NCBI RefSeq assembly: GCF_040115645.1
Contig: NC_089552.1
Location: 806,001-870,000 of the forward strand
Direction: 5' to 3'
DNA length: 64,000 bases
Origin: Euwallacea fornicatus
Lineage: Eukaryota; Arthropoda; Insecta; Coleoptera; Curculionidae
Made by a program: the position numbers and the translations under genes. The notes under the pieces are model-generated. The model was not told where the DNA came from. It saw only the letters and a list, made by a program, of their open reading frames with translations, and ran no database searches. Shown piece by piece: positions 25,460 through 36,172 of the stretch (the first letter of the stretch is position 1; each line of letters opens with the position of its first letter).

Positions 25460-26859
25460 CTGAAAAACAGTATATCGAATTACTATGGTTTGTTTATCTA
25501 GGCGTTATTCTGTAGCTTACTAATGAATGATTATTTCATTAATTACTTGATTTTAAGTTCGCTTAAGCGTTAAATTAGCGAATAACTCATAAACGTAATT
25601 TTTAAAAAGCATGAAGAAACATTTTTTAGGGTGTTTACGTGTGATAAAATGGGGTTATCAGTTGGGGTTCAGGTTTAAAGATTGGTTTGGTGAAAATGTA
25701 TGTACGTGCTTCGTGTGGGTACATAATATACCTTCTCTTCATTCTTCGTGCATTGGCAGTACTTTACAGCGTTTTGCTCTAGTAACCGCAGCTCTCGACC
25801 GCTTGGTCAATTTTGCGATTTATGTGTTTAATAAATATAATATACAAAGAAACGGGAATTTTTGTGCGTTGCACAAGGCCCGATTTAAAGCTTTATTGCA
25901 TAGTTCTTGCGTGACTCTTATTAATGTAGATAAAACAATGCGAGAGAAAATCTCTATACACCTGGTTCCAGAGACAATGGTGCAGAGAGAGAAAGTGACA
26001 CAGCTAATTATAAAATAATCAAGGTACCACCCACTTACTTCCAAAACGTATTTAATATTCATATAAGTACTCTAGTTCTATTTTAGTTTGTTTATTACGT
26101 CAGAAGCAATAGTGCACATAAATACGCGATGTGCCAATGCACAGAGTGTTTCAGAATGGCAGGCACTATTTGAGATTGGTATTCCCTAGTATAAAAATGA
26201 AACCTTCACAATTAGCATGCGGATTGGCACCCGACTTGCAAGACTCGATAAAAAAAATCAAGATTGGATTTATAAATTAATTAATTTACCAGAAGGCTGA
26301 AGAGAACTCGACCGCAAATTAAGACAAGTTAAATTTAGGTAATAAAATCGAAGAACCTCAGAGAAATATTTAAATTCGCCAGCGGCGTACAACTAGTTTT
26401 TTCTAAAGGATTTTATGGATCAAAACCTCAGATAATACACGACTCTGTATACTGGCCGAAAGCAATTTGTTGTCGTATTACGTAAGCGACACCTGTTACC
26501 TAACGTGCATGTAAAATTTGAAAGCTCTATCTGCAGCAGATCAAGCACAATAACATGAAACGTTTAATCGATTTTCAACACCCTCTAACTCTCTGGCGAT
26601 CGAAATCGGACACACACTTGCACGACATTTTTTCTTTATTTTCTACTAGAGAATGCACATGTACCTCAAATAGTGTCGGACCATTCTGAAACATCCCGCA
26701 TGACCATCCATCCTGATAGGTACCATTTTGGGGATACAAGTAATCGAAGTATGTAGCCATTTCCTTCTTGCATCGCTGGACAACGAAATGTATCATTGAG
26801 ACATTATTGTTGAGTAATTTGCGACAAGTACGTGTAACAACAAGTAGGGGGTACATAAC

Positions 26860-29500
26860 AGTATCCGTCCAAAGGAGCGTCCACTGAAGTGAAGAAAAGT
26901 ATCGCTTATACCTGAGAGCTATTATTACTTTTTTAGGTTCAATTACTTTGTTATGGTATACACAGTACTTTCACTATGTAAAGAAAAACTCGTAATTGCT
27001 AATCAGTAATCTCTTTTTGCGTGCGTTTTAAATCTGAGGAAAAGAAAGACTTAGTAGGTTCACGGTTATGACAGCAACTTTAATCATATTCTTAAGAGCG
27101 AAACCGGAAAATGTAAATATCGACGTACTGCTAGATGGTGGTAGTAGTTGCGTCAAAAGAGGGGGGCGAAGCCCTGAAGTTAGGCCGTTAGAAAGTCTTT
27201 TCCGCCCTAGTCCATACTCCCGGAAAGTTGTAGAAATATTTAAAGAGCGGGTTGTCCGCCATTTCCGTCACCCACATGTCAAGAAACGCACATACCACGC
27301 TTACAAACTAAACTTCTTAAATTTGGCACAACCTTTTTGAAACACCCAGTATCTTCCTAAATTATCAGCTGACGTGTTGTACCCTCCAAAGGGCATCGCA
27401 AATCGTTTTAATCCCTGCCACTTATCACTATAATTTTTTACTATACACCACAATTAGTACTTAAATATGTTTTAATTGTAATTGGGTCCTCGCGCGGACC
27501 GTAAATTTTCTATGCTTCATAGTCTAATTTAAAAGTTGTTTTTCCTGACCTAAATTTGTCTAGGTTATTTCCAGTCACCTTTGAAATTTAAGCAGTTAAT
27601 GGTTATTTGCGCGGAAAAAGCTGGATGGAAATTGCGCCCCTGGCCCAAGTTTCACGCCCGATGGGCCTTTATTTAGCGAAGGGCGTGATCCTTATTTTAA
27701 CCTGCGACAGGTGCAACGTTTTGCGCACGAATGATATTTTTTATAAAACGAGTTAAATAAAGGAAACTTTCCCATTGAATTTCCCTGAGATTCAGCGCAT
27801 TTCTAAAAAAAAAGTAAACAAAAATGCAAACGATTAATTAAATCGAAAAACGGGGAATTATCAGTAATTAGAAACAAAGTAAAAAATTGTAAGCGAAAAC
27901 GGCCCCGTCATTATCAGAACCCTATTTATATATTTATCTCATTAAACAACCTAGTCAAACATACCATTTTTACCATTGACGACAAATTATGGGCTGATGA
28001 TAAAGTATAATCAGACACATAAGCATCAAATTACTGCCACTGAAGTAGTACTTATACACCACGTTTTGCTTCGAAAACTTTCATGGGTACAATACCAGGC
28101 GCATTGCTTGTTTATGTAACTGTGCGTGCATTTTTCGTCAATACGCACAAATAATATTTCGCAAGTACAATAATTACTTATTCTTAACACCACAAAGTTT
28201 ATTGGTCTTCTCTCTGTATAATAAGGCACGTATCACTAGGTAAAATATGTCAGGAGTAAATGCGGTTTCGTTAACTAACTACGAAATTAACTAAGTTAAA
28301 CTTGCTTTTAGTGCGCTTAATTATTTAATTTTAGAGCAGCGTTCTTACCAAAAATTCAAGTTGGGACTCAACCAAAAACTTGAACCCGGCAACGGTACAC
28401 TGGATGGACTAAAACGCGAAGTGAACCGACCGTGGCCCCAGCTAAAATTGACAGTAATATGCAAAATAACCAACTGGGTAAAAATCTGGTCCGGGCACTA
28501 TGGTACTACTGTACGACGCGATGGTACTCTGCGGTATAATAATTATTACAATAGGTTTCGCAGTCTGGCGGTACCGCTTTGATTATAGACCTGCTAAAAC
28601 GCTAAACATACTATTTTCGACGTTGGTTTGGTCTATGTGAGGACATTCTCTTTCGGCAATGGAGGGTATAGATATAGAATAGGTAATTAATAGGCTTAAA
28701 GTCAGAAAATGGTTTTTGGCCAAATGTAAATATGTGATTAGGGGTTGTATTCATTCCACGGAACCTCATTGAAAATCTATTTGGGAGTTAAATAAGATTT
28801 TTTTTCGTACAAAATGATAGTTGCGAAACAGAAGAAAATGTTCTTTGGCATCCAAGGTTCCAAGAGCGTGTTCGGAATGGACTTTCTTATTGATTCTCTA
28901 AAAAATGATAAACCGTCTTTTTTTGTCGAGTCGCTGCTCTTAGAGACGGGAAAGATCCGAAAAAAGTGCATCAGTATGCCGTCGCTTGTGACGTTATTTC
29001 GTTTTTCCCTGACCGGTGGAACCGCAGGAAACTTGGCCCAGTAGCGCGTAGACAGCACCACTTCAATTTAGAAAATATTTGGTACCGACATGGGCACTAG
29101 AAATGCCTACACGAAGACTCAGTATCTTAAAAATCGGACCATGCAATTTGCACACATTTTTTTGCAAAATTGTCATGGACGCCACTGTCTTCGCGAAGAG
29201 AAAATTTGCCATTAAATTTCTTGTAAGTTTAAGATTTTTCGCAAAAAAATGTTCACAATGCGCATTAGTTTTTGAATCGGCCTTCGAAGGTACAAATTCG
29301 TACAGCACATTTCGATTCCGCTGGATATTTAACATCTCGTACTACGAATGCAGAAATGTGTAGAGGTATAAAACAATGTGACGTCAGGTGCGATGACACA
29401 TTAATACACTTATTTGAACTTGTTTCCTTTAATTTACGGTGATGGACATGGGAATAAAAATACACGTTTAAAGCTAATATGTTGTATATTTACAAGAATC
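26860..29500. other. Interval with no recognised gene
   Basis: AT-rich with scattered short frames on both strands. The end of a 90-codon plus frame near 27340 runs into TTTTTGAAACACCCAGTAT, which resembles a transposon terminus. Nothing else could be named. Confidence 0.5.
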
Positions 29501-29505
29501 TTCAG

Positions 29506-29511
29506 TTTATT
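29506..29511 (-). terminator. Poly(A) signal of the processing peptidase gene
   Basis: AATAAA on the minus strand, 132 bases beyond the stop codon at 29643-29645. Confidence 0.6.
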
Positions 29512-29642
29512 TCTGGAATTTTCCTGACATGTTGATAACATACTCAACTCAAATTACAAATACCTCAAGATCAAGTCACAAGAAATAATAATAAATAAAC
29601 AAGGAAAATAATTAATTTAGTGTATATTTGGGAAAGGTCAAC

Positions 29643-31977
29643 TTAGACACGGATCCAGTACATGCCGGAACGAATCCTGGCGTAATCAGGAAGTTGTTCG
29701 ACTGGACCTACTGCTGCCACCGCCGGACACCTAGCGACAACAAACGTGATAAAACCACAGTTGCAAAAAAACCTTCCGAAAATCCATTTAGCCAAACAAA
29801 CTTACCTGTCATACAAATATTTGTACATGACATCCCTGACGTTACGAGCAGAAATGCAGCTAATTCTATGAATCAACTCATGAGGGGGTAGGCGCCTTCC
29901 ATAACACAACAGCTGACGTCCTTTCGTAAGATTTTCATTTTTAATTCACTCCTACAAAATGACGCTTTGCAAACCACTTACCGATATCCTCGCACACTGC
30001 AGTGGATGTATCCAATGGCAGCAAAGTATTGGCTGTCAACAAAGCCTTGGCGCGCTCCACTTCTCCGTCAGTCACGCTGTTGCACATCCTCATGAACTCT
30101 TCTTGAATATTAAAGACCATTTCATCAATACGCAGAGGCTCGGCGACGAAGTAGATGCCCCATAGACCTGTGTCCTAAAAGAAGATATGTTCTCTTTCAT
30201 TTGGCAGATGTTGGAGAACATTTAGAGTACCTTGTAGCAGGTATTGAAGCTCTGGAAGGAGTGACACAAGTCTTCTTCAGCGCTAACTCTGGCTAAGTTG
30301 GTCGCGTTTTGTTTTGCTGAAGCTTGAGATCTAAAGCATTTTTTTTTGCACAATCACCAATCTTTCGACGAACTATTTACCTGTCCCATGCTCCCAATAG
30401 AGTTGAAGCAACCATAAGAGTCAAAGTATCAGGGTCTGACCAACCAGCTCCTTCAACTGCAAGAGCAATGTGGGCCAATGGCAGGGTGTCATCACGAACC
30501 CTGACTTCAGAACCAGTAAAGCGACATGGAGTCAATGTAGGGACTTCACCAGTGCAATTATTATCTAAAAAACCGAATATTAATCAGTAACATAAGATCA
30601 GTATCAAAACTACACCTACCCAATTTTCCTAAATTTAACTCAGCCAGTTTGACTAACTCCTCGTGGGAAACGCCACCAGCCCCAGCTACAACAATGCGAC
30701 TGGCCTTATAATGATTGTCCAGGTAGTTTCTCAAATCAGAAGAATTAATTGATCGGATATTAGCAGTGGGACCTAGAGATTTGTAATAAAGGTATTAAAC
30801 CTAAAATATGCAGGACATTTTAAAAATAAAAATACCTAAAATGGTATTGGCCAGTGGTGTGCCCTGATAGGCAATTGAATGCAAATGATCAAAAACAACT
30901 TCTTGCAAGTTAGACTCCACCTCTTGCATCTCACGTAATATCACTCCTCTTTCTCTCTCAATTTCAGATTCTCCCAATTTGGCATTTTGAACAATATCTG
31001 CCAAGATTTCAACTGCCTGTGTCCAATAAAACCAATACACAAACTCAATATATTAGAAGCTAACCTCAAAAATACCTTAGAAACATCTTTAGACAAACAT
31101 TTGGAATAATATACAGTTTGTTCTCTGCTGGTGTAAGCATTCAATTGAGCTCCCAAATCTTCAATTTCAAGCTCAAGTTGGCTTTGCGTTCGTTTTCCAG
31201 TTCCCTATAAAATATTTTATAAATGCATATTTGAATGAGATATTTCAAATTTCAAGTTTGCAACAGACCTTAAACGCCATGTGTTCCATGAAGTGGGCCA
31301 CTCCATTATTTTTGGCATTTTCATAACGACTTCCAGCATCAATCCAAATGCCTACTGTGGCAGTTTGTGAGCCCCAGTCTTCTGTGGCAACTCTAATACC
31401 TAAATACAGATGTGATTGTTAAAAAAAAAAATCCAAATGGGGAAATGTCCAAATTTTACCACTTTTCAGACTTTACAAGTACCAATATCTTGGGATATCT
31501 AAGAACAATTGCATTAAAAATAAGATTAAATCTACTGAACGCTATAAGCCTACATTCAACAGGATTTTTTTATTGATTTCAGCTCCCGAGACTTGAACAA
31601 GTTTTAAGTAGACATGCTGGGCAAGAGGCAAGTACTACCTTTAGATTCCACTCAAGCTATACTTACCATTATTTAATGTTGTAACTTTGGTAGGTGGAAT
31701 GTTTAAGGAGACTTGTTTAGCCTCCGCAGCAGAGCTGGATGCTTTTCTTAGGGCCTGTAAAACAAATGAAATTTTGGACCTTACATGAAGGTTAAGGGTA
31801 ATGTTACGTAATTTGGTGACTGGTAACGCAGCCCTAAAGCTGTAACATACGAATGATTATGATATTTTGAATCATCGCCATTGTAGGAAATAAGTAATAT
31901 CGTGTATTTACCTTATTCAAGTTGCAATTTTTTGATAATTTGGCTGCGGACTGCGAAAATTTCAGAATGGACGCCAT
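29643..31977 (-). CDS. Mitochondrial processing peptidase beta subunit
   Basis: Eleven exons (minus): 31977-31912, 31754-31667, 31399-31269, 31204-31076, 31016-30836, 30772-30620, 30564-30381, 30330-30231, 30174-29982, 29920-29806, 29730-29643. They sum to 1428 bases, 475 residues, the normal family length, and every phase agrees. The N-terminus is basic and Ser/Ala/Lys-rich with no acid for 30 residues, fitting a mitochondrial presequence. The M16 zinc-binding inverted motif is intact: His87-Phe-Met-Glu90-His91, with the third ligand Glu167 (LREMQE) at the spacing of yeast MPP-beta. This argues for an active protease rather than a core-only complex III subunit. The C-terminus QLPDYARIRSGMYWIRV is diagnostic. 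The enzyme, with MPP-alpha, removes presequences of imported matrix proteins. It is transcribed away from the gene at 32383. Confidence 0.97.
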
Positions 31978-32382
31978 TTTTGCTTTACACTGAGATGACA
32001 ATTGAGCGACGTTTAAGCAGGTTCTTAAGAGTTTTCAAAATTAATTGAGAATGCCAACAAAGGGATTTAGCAGTTTAAATTATACAATAAATTATTAAAT
32101 TTAAGCCTCAAATATCCATTAAAATACAATTTTAGAAGTTATAGATGCGCACGTCATTTGGGCATTAGTATCACTATTTCTACTTCACTCAGCTTTGCAA
32201 TACAGAGTTTTTGCTTTTTAAAAGTCCCTTAAGTGACCGATCTCTTAACATAACCTCAACTTGTCAATAACCGTCAAACCAGACCACGCCCTCTTATTTT
32301 CTTGTTTACATGTTTTATTTTTAATTTTGAGAATTTTTGTTTTTGATAATACAAAACTATTGTTGCTGATTTTCTATCTTAA
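31978..32382. promoter_or_regulatory. Shared divergent promoter interval
   Basis: Only 405 bases separate the start codon of the processing peptidase (minus) from that of the four-span membrane protein (plus). No other gene fits between them, so both promoters and both 5' leaders must lie here. No clear TATA box was identified. Confidence 0.6.
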
Positions 32383-33813
32383 ATGTACAAAAAAGGCGAC
32401 ATGCCAGGTACCAGGTCACTAACGGGAACCCCCAGTGTGTATTCACACGTAACCACTAGAAGTAGTGCTAACTTAAGAAGTACCAGAAGTCTGAAATCTT
32501 TAAAAACCCCATGGTACCGAAAACCTCTGGTCCAAGATGCCTTTTTCCTTGATGTACAAAGGGCTTCAATGATTGCCGCGATATTTTCATTGGTAAATAT
32601 GGTTTTGGCCATTCCCACGTTTCCAACATAACTTTACATCGTAACAAAAAAGCTGCTAGCAGCAGAAAAATTTTGAGCATGAACTTACAATTTACTATCT
32701 CTAAAATATTACCATTTTAACAATAAGTGTCCTGTTTAATTGCAGCTATTATCAATATTCACAATCATCAGTGCATGTTTTGACCTGTACTGCTATGCAA
32801 TGGCTGCACCAGGCAGTACACATTATGGCTACTACATCATATCATATGAATTTGTTTATGTTGGTTCAAGACATGGTAAATATAAAGTCTATAACAATGA
32901 TGGCCCCCCATATGACAGTAAGTTTTGTCATTCCCCTTCAACAAATGTTTAGTCATGCGGGTTCAATCCTTGTTAGAGATCTTTTATCACTAGGATTAAC
33001 CATTTTATAAACTGATCCTGCCGTTGTTTTAGTTCGCAACACGCTAGTAATGTTTGCAGTATTCTCAATATTGTTGGCTATAGGAGTTTTTATTACAAGT
33101 ATAATGCTAATTGTAGCTCTACGAAAGGTAATAAATTTACAAAATGTATGGGATTTCTCTACCTTAGTCGACTTCTAGGAATATGAAAAAAAGATGCTGC
33201 CTTGGATATATACCTTTGCAATCTTCACAATCTTCAGGTTTTTGGCTTACTTATTCTTCTCCATTGTAAATGACATGATTTTTGCCTACAATGTCCTGAT
33301 GTGTCTTTCCTGGACTATATTTTTAATTTGTTCAGTGTATGGCTGGGTCCTGGTTTACTCTCTTTATGTGGAACTCACAGATCTTACCAAATTAGAGGAC
33401 ATAGCACATTTAAGGGTGAGACTGTCAATTCATTTATCTAACAAAAACTTATTTGAAAGAAACTAAACACCAATCAATGTGTACATATTAGCAGCAAATT
33501 TTATTCTACTTTGATTTTTGATTCTTTGTACTGTCATTCTTAGTCACCTACATATACAATTAGAGTTCAAATAAGCACTGTTTTCATATTAATGTCTCCA
33601 TTGTATGTCTTACTCATTAGCCACTGGGAGACTACCATTTTGGTAAGCTCACATTCAAACCAGTCTATTCTATGCATAAAATTCGGCATACTTTAATGAA
33701 TAACTCATTCTTAGATGGGCACCATGCAATCACTGAACGCCTCCACAGTCCCGTCTCTAGCGGGCTCCCGCCCTACAACCCCCCACAGCACAGTATCGAC
33801 AATGCCAGTGTGA
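32383..33813 (+). CDS. Four-transmembrane protein, pasiflora-like
   Basis: Five exons: 32383-32592, 32746-32875, 33033-33127, 33179-33415, 33715-33813; 256 residues, all phases consistent, stop TGA at 33811. The cytoplasmic N-terminus is Ser/Thr/Arg-rich. Four hydrophobic spans follow: around MIAAIFSLLLSIFTIISACF, LVMFAVFSILLAIGVFITSI, IYTFAIFTIFRFLAYLFF and the stretch ending FLICSVYGWVLVYSLYV. Then comes a conserved-looking tail, LTKLEDIAHLRMGTMQSLNA, and a Ser/Thr-rich C-terminus ending in STMPV. From memory this pattern fits the insect pasiflora/fire-exit group, tetraspan proteins of septate junctions; the gene model is firm, the name less so. The tail exon also carries a longer open frame in another phase (see findings). 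A poly(A) signal follows at 34245. Confidence 0.85.
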
Positions 33814-34244
33814 CAACAGTGACCCCATCCACAACTGCTGCAGCAACTGGAGAAGGCCCCAGCCAATCCAGTTCATTTATTTCTCAACTTCCTAGCAGCA
33901 TAAGCAAGTACACAATGTCCAGTTTAATGGGACCACAGAGCTTACAGGAATCTCAAGGAAATACTATGGAAACTGACATGTGTAAGTCTAGTTTACAATC
34001 ACGATTTTAATGTCATGTTGCCTGTATGAATCTTTATATTATTATTTTTTTGTAAGTGTTTAGTTTAAGGATGACACAAAGACTGTGCCTTTTTATATTT
34101 AGTTGTATCCAAAGTGCCTATTATTCTATACATTAATTATGGCTCTTTAGAAACTATACACTTGTTGATTTGTTGTGATAGTTTTATGACTTGTCCGTCC
34201 ATTTACCCAGATTGTATTATGGCATTTTATGCATATCTCTACTT

Positions 34245-34250
34245 AATAAA
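34245..34250 (+). terminator. Poly(A) signal of the four-span membrane protein gene
   Basis: AATAAA on the plus strand about 430 bases after the stop codon; it ends before the convergent prefoldin-like gene. Confidence 0.5.
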
Positions 34251-34691
34251 ATTTGCTTTTGAGTATATTTTACTTTTTTAGGTGGTCTTGTAACTTTCAA
34301 CCTGTACCTAACATTAAATTAGCCTAGACATCAAATGTGTGGCTGACCTGAGTACTAAATTTTAAGAAAAAAAACAACATTGTGAAGTCAGCATACTTTG
34401 TGTATAATTTATCTCCAAAACAGAATTTTCTCACATAAAAATGATGGCAGATTAGGCAAATGTAGCAGTACATTGGTCCAAGATGAGGAAGAATTGAACA
34501 ATCACAAGAGATTCTTTGAAAATGGCAAAGATTATCATTCATAAAACAGCTATTGGTGACAATCAGGAATGTGAATGATCATAATATTGTCTTAGCAAAT
34601 GCAGGTTTTTGTTCTTAAAATTATATAAATATTTACAAGTAGCAAGCAAAAAATATCACACTTACTGCTTTTTTACTTTACGTAAGTCAAA

Positions 34692-35255
34692 TTACCCACC
34701 TTCCTCATATTCCAAAATTTCAAAAAAACCTCCTACTTTAACAGCCACGCCCCTATCAGAACGTATTTCACTAGGCATATTTGCAACTTCATTTGCCAGA
34801 GTTTCATGTTCTTGATCCACTGCAAATAGCTTTTCATTAGTAATATCCTCATCTCTCTCTCCAAGCAGTAGCTTTTTCCTATCAACCAATTGGGTAACTG
34901 CTAGTTCCGCCTTTTGCAGTAAGCTTCTTTGCTCAATTACTCTTTCATTGAGATCTTTGATAGTTTGCTCAGAAGTTTTGAGCACTGAGTATGAATTAGG
35001 ATATGCGTTTTTGGTCACCAGATACTCTCCTGTGTGCACTACCGTCCCTGGTATATAGAGCCGTTTGCATATGGGGATTAAGGCGGAATGTTCGGGCTGT
35101 TTACTGAGTTCACCTACGTTTTTACGCGATTCTTCTAAAGATTTGATTCTGCTTTGAATCTCTTCAAAGAGACACTGGTTACTATGGATGTCTTTGTCTA
35201 GGAGAGTGAGGAACTCTATGCGCTTGCTAAGAATTTCATCTACTTTTCCGCTCAT
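34692..35255 (-). CDS. Prefoldin alpha-like protein, URI-like
   Basis: A single open frame of 187 codons beginning MSGKVDEILSKRIEFL. It has the prefoldin-alpha layout: an N-terminal charged coiled coil (about residues 1-55), a central beta-hairpin region (about 56-90; IPGTVVHTGEYLV resembles the MPGKLVHTNEV hairpin of URI1), and a second coiled coil (about 90-140). The end GGFFEILEYEEGG aligns with the DIVDIREE stretch after the URI1 prefoldin domain. Prefoldin-like proteins act in the cytosol and nucleus in the R2TP/RNA polymerase assembly pathway. The protein is far shorter than vertebrate URI1. Either it is a short insect form, or the TAA at 34692 is bypassed by splicing (a GTAATTTG donor overlaps it) into an in-phase frame near 34330-34550. 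That second exon is speculative. Confidence 0.7.
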   Translation of the reverse strand: MSGKVDEILSKRIEFLTLLDKDIHSNQCLFEEIQSRIKSLEESRKNVGELSKQPEHSALIPICKRLYIPGTVVHTGEYLVTKNAYPNSYSVLKTSEQTIKDLNERVIEQRSLLQKAELAVTQLVDRKKLLLGERDEDITNEKLFAVDQEHETLANEVANMPSEIRSDRGVAVKVGGFFEILEYEEGG

Positions 35256-35963
35256 TTTTTAATTTAATTCTGAATTTTTATCTTATTTAAAATATAAATA
35301 TAACCAATTTTTTGGTTTGTGAGGTTATGTTCGAATTTTCTATTTGACAGTTGGCAAACAAAGGACAAAACAGAAGGGATTTTCGAGAAGACGAATTTAG
35401 ATCCCTGTGGACAGATTTTCAACCAATGCGAGTGGCTGGCTACCAATCAAAGTCGATCTGATTGGTCCAAAATCAGCTGATAAGAATCAATCCGTTCTAT
35501 AAACGTTCCCGAAAACAACCTCGCCTGTTACCTTATTTAAACTGGCGCCGCCAAAAATATTTCAATATAGCCATTAACGGTTCTCGCTATATTCATGTAT
35601 ATTGCTTTTACTGGGGAAATTTAGTTTCCTTCTGGTACCTTGAAATTAATCGAAAGAAAACTACAATCCAGAAGAGAAGTTGCCCTAATATCGAATCTTG
35701 GATCATAAAATTTGATTAAAATTTTACTGAGGTATTTACGTAGTAATACACGTTTGTTTATTATTGTTTATTTATTGTTTTATTGTGTGTTAATGCTAAT
35801 TATTACTGTAGGCACGAATACAAAGGGTCAAAACGAAATAAGGCGGTCAAAGAGATAACCTGAACTCCTATGTATATCTGTCAGTTAACTCCTCCTTCAC
35901 ATTATGAATCTGCAGACGATTATTTGGTATTAAGCTCTGGTAACGGTCAGATTTGGTTTAGCT

Positions 35964-35969
35964 TTTATT
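35964..35969 (-). terminator. Possible poly(A) signal of nautilus
   Basis: AATAAA on the minus strand about 205 bases beyond the nautilus stop codon at 36173-36175. Confidence 0.4.
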
Positions 35970-36172
35970 TCATAGCTTTTCCATTTGGTGATATATCGGA
36001 TGAAATTTTGCCGTGGCGAAGATCTGCATGATCATGCACTTTGGGGATCAACCGCTTTTTATAGTCTTAAAGTGGCTCGTCATGCACGGTGAATGCATTA
36101 AAAAATAGATAAAAATTAATAGAAAAAAATCGAAAGAGAGTCCGTAAATACAGATGAGCGATGAGCAAAGAT

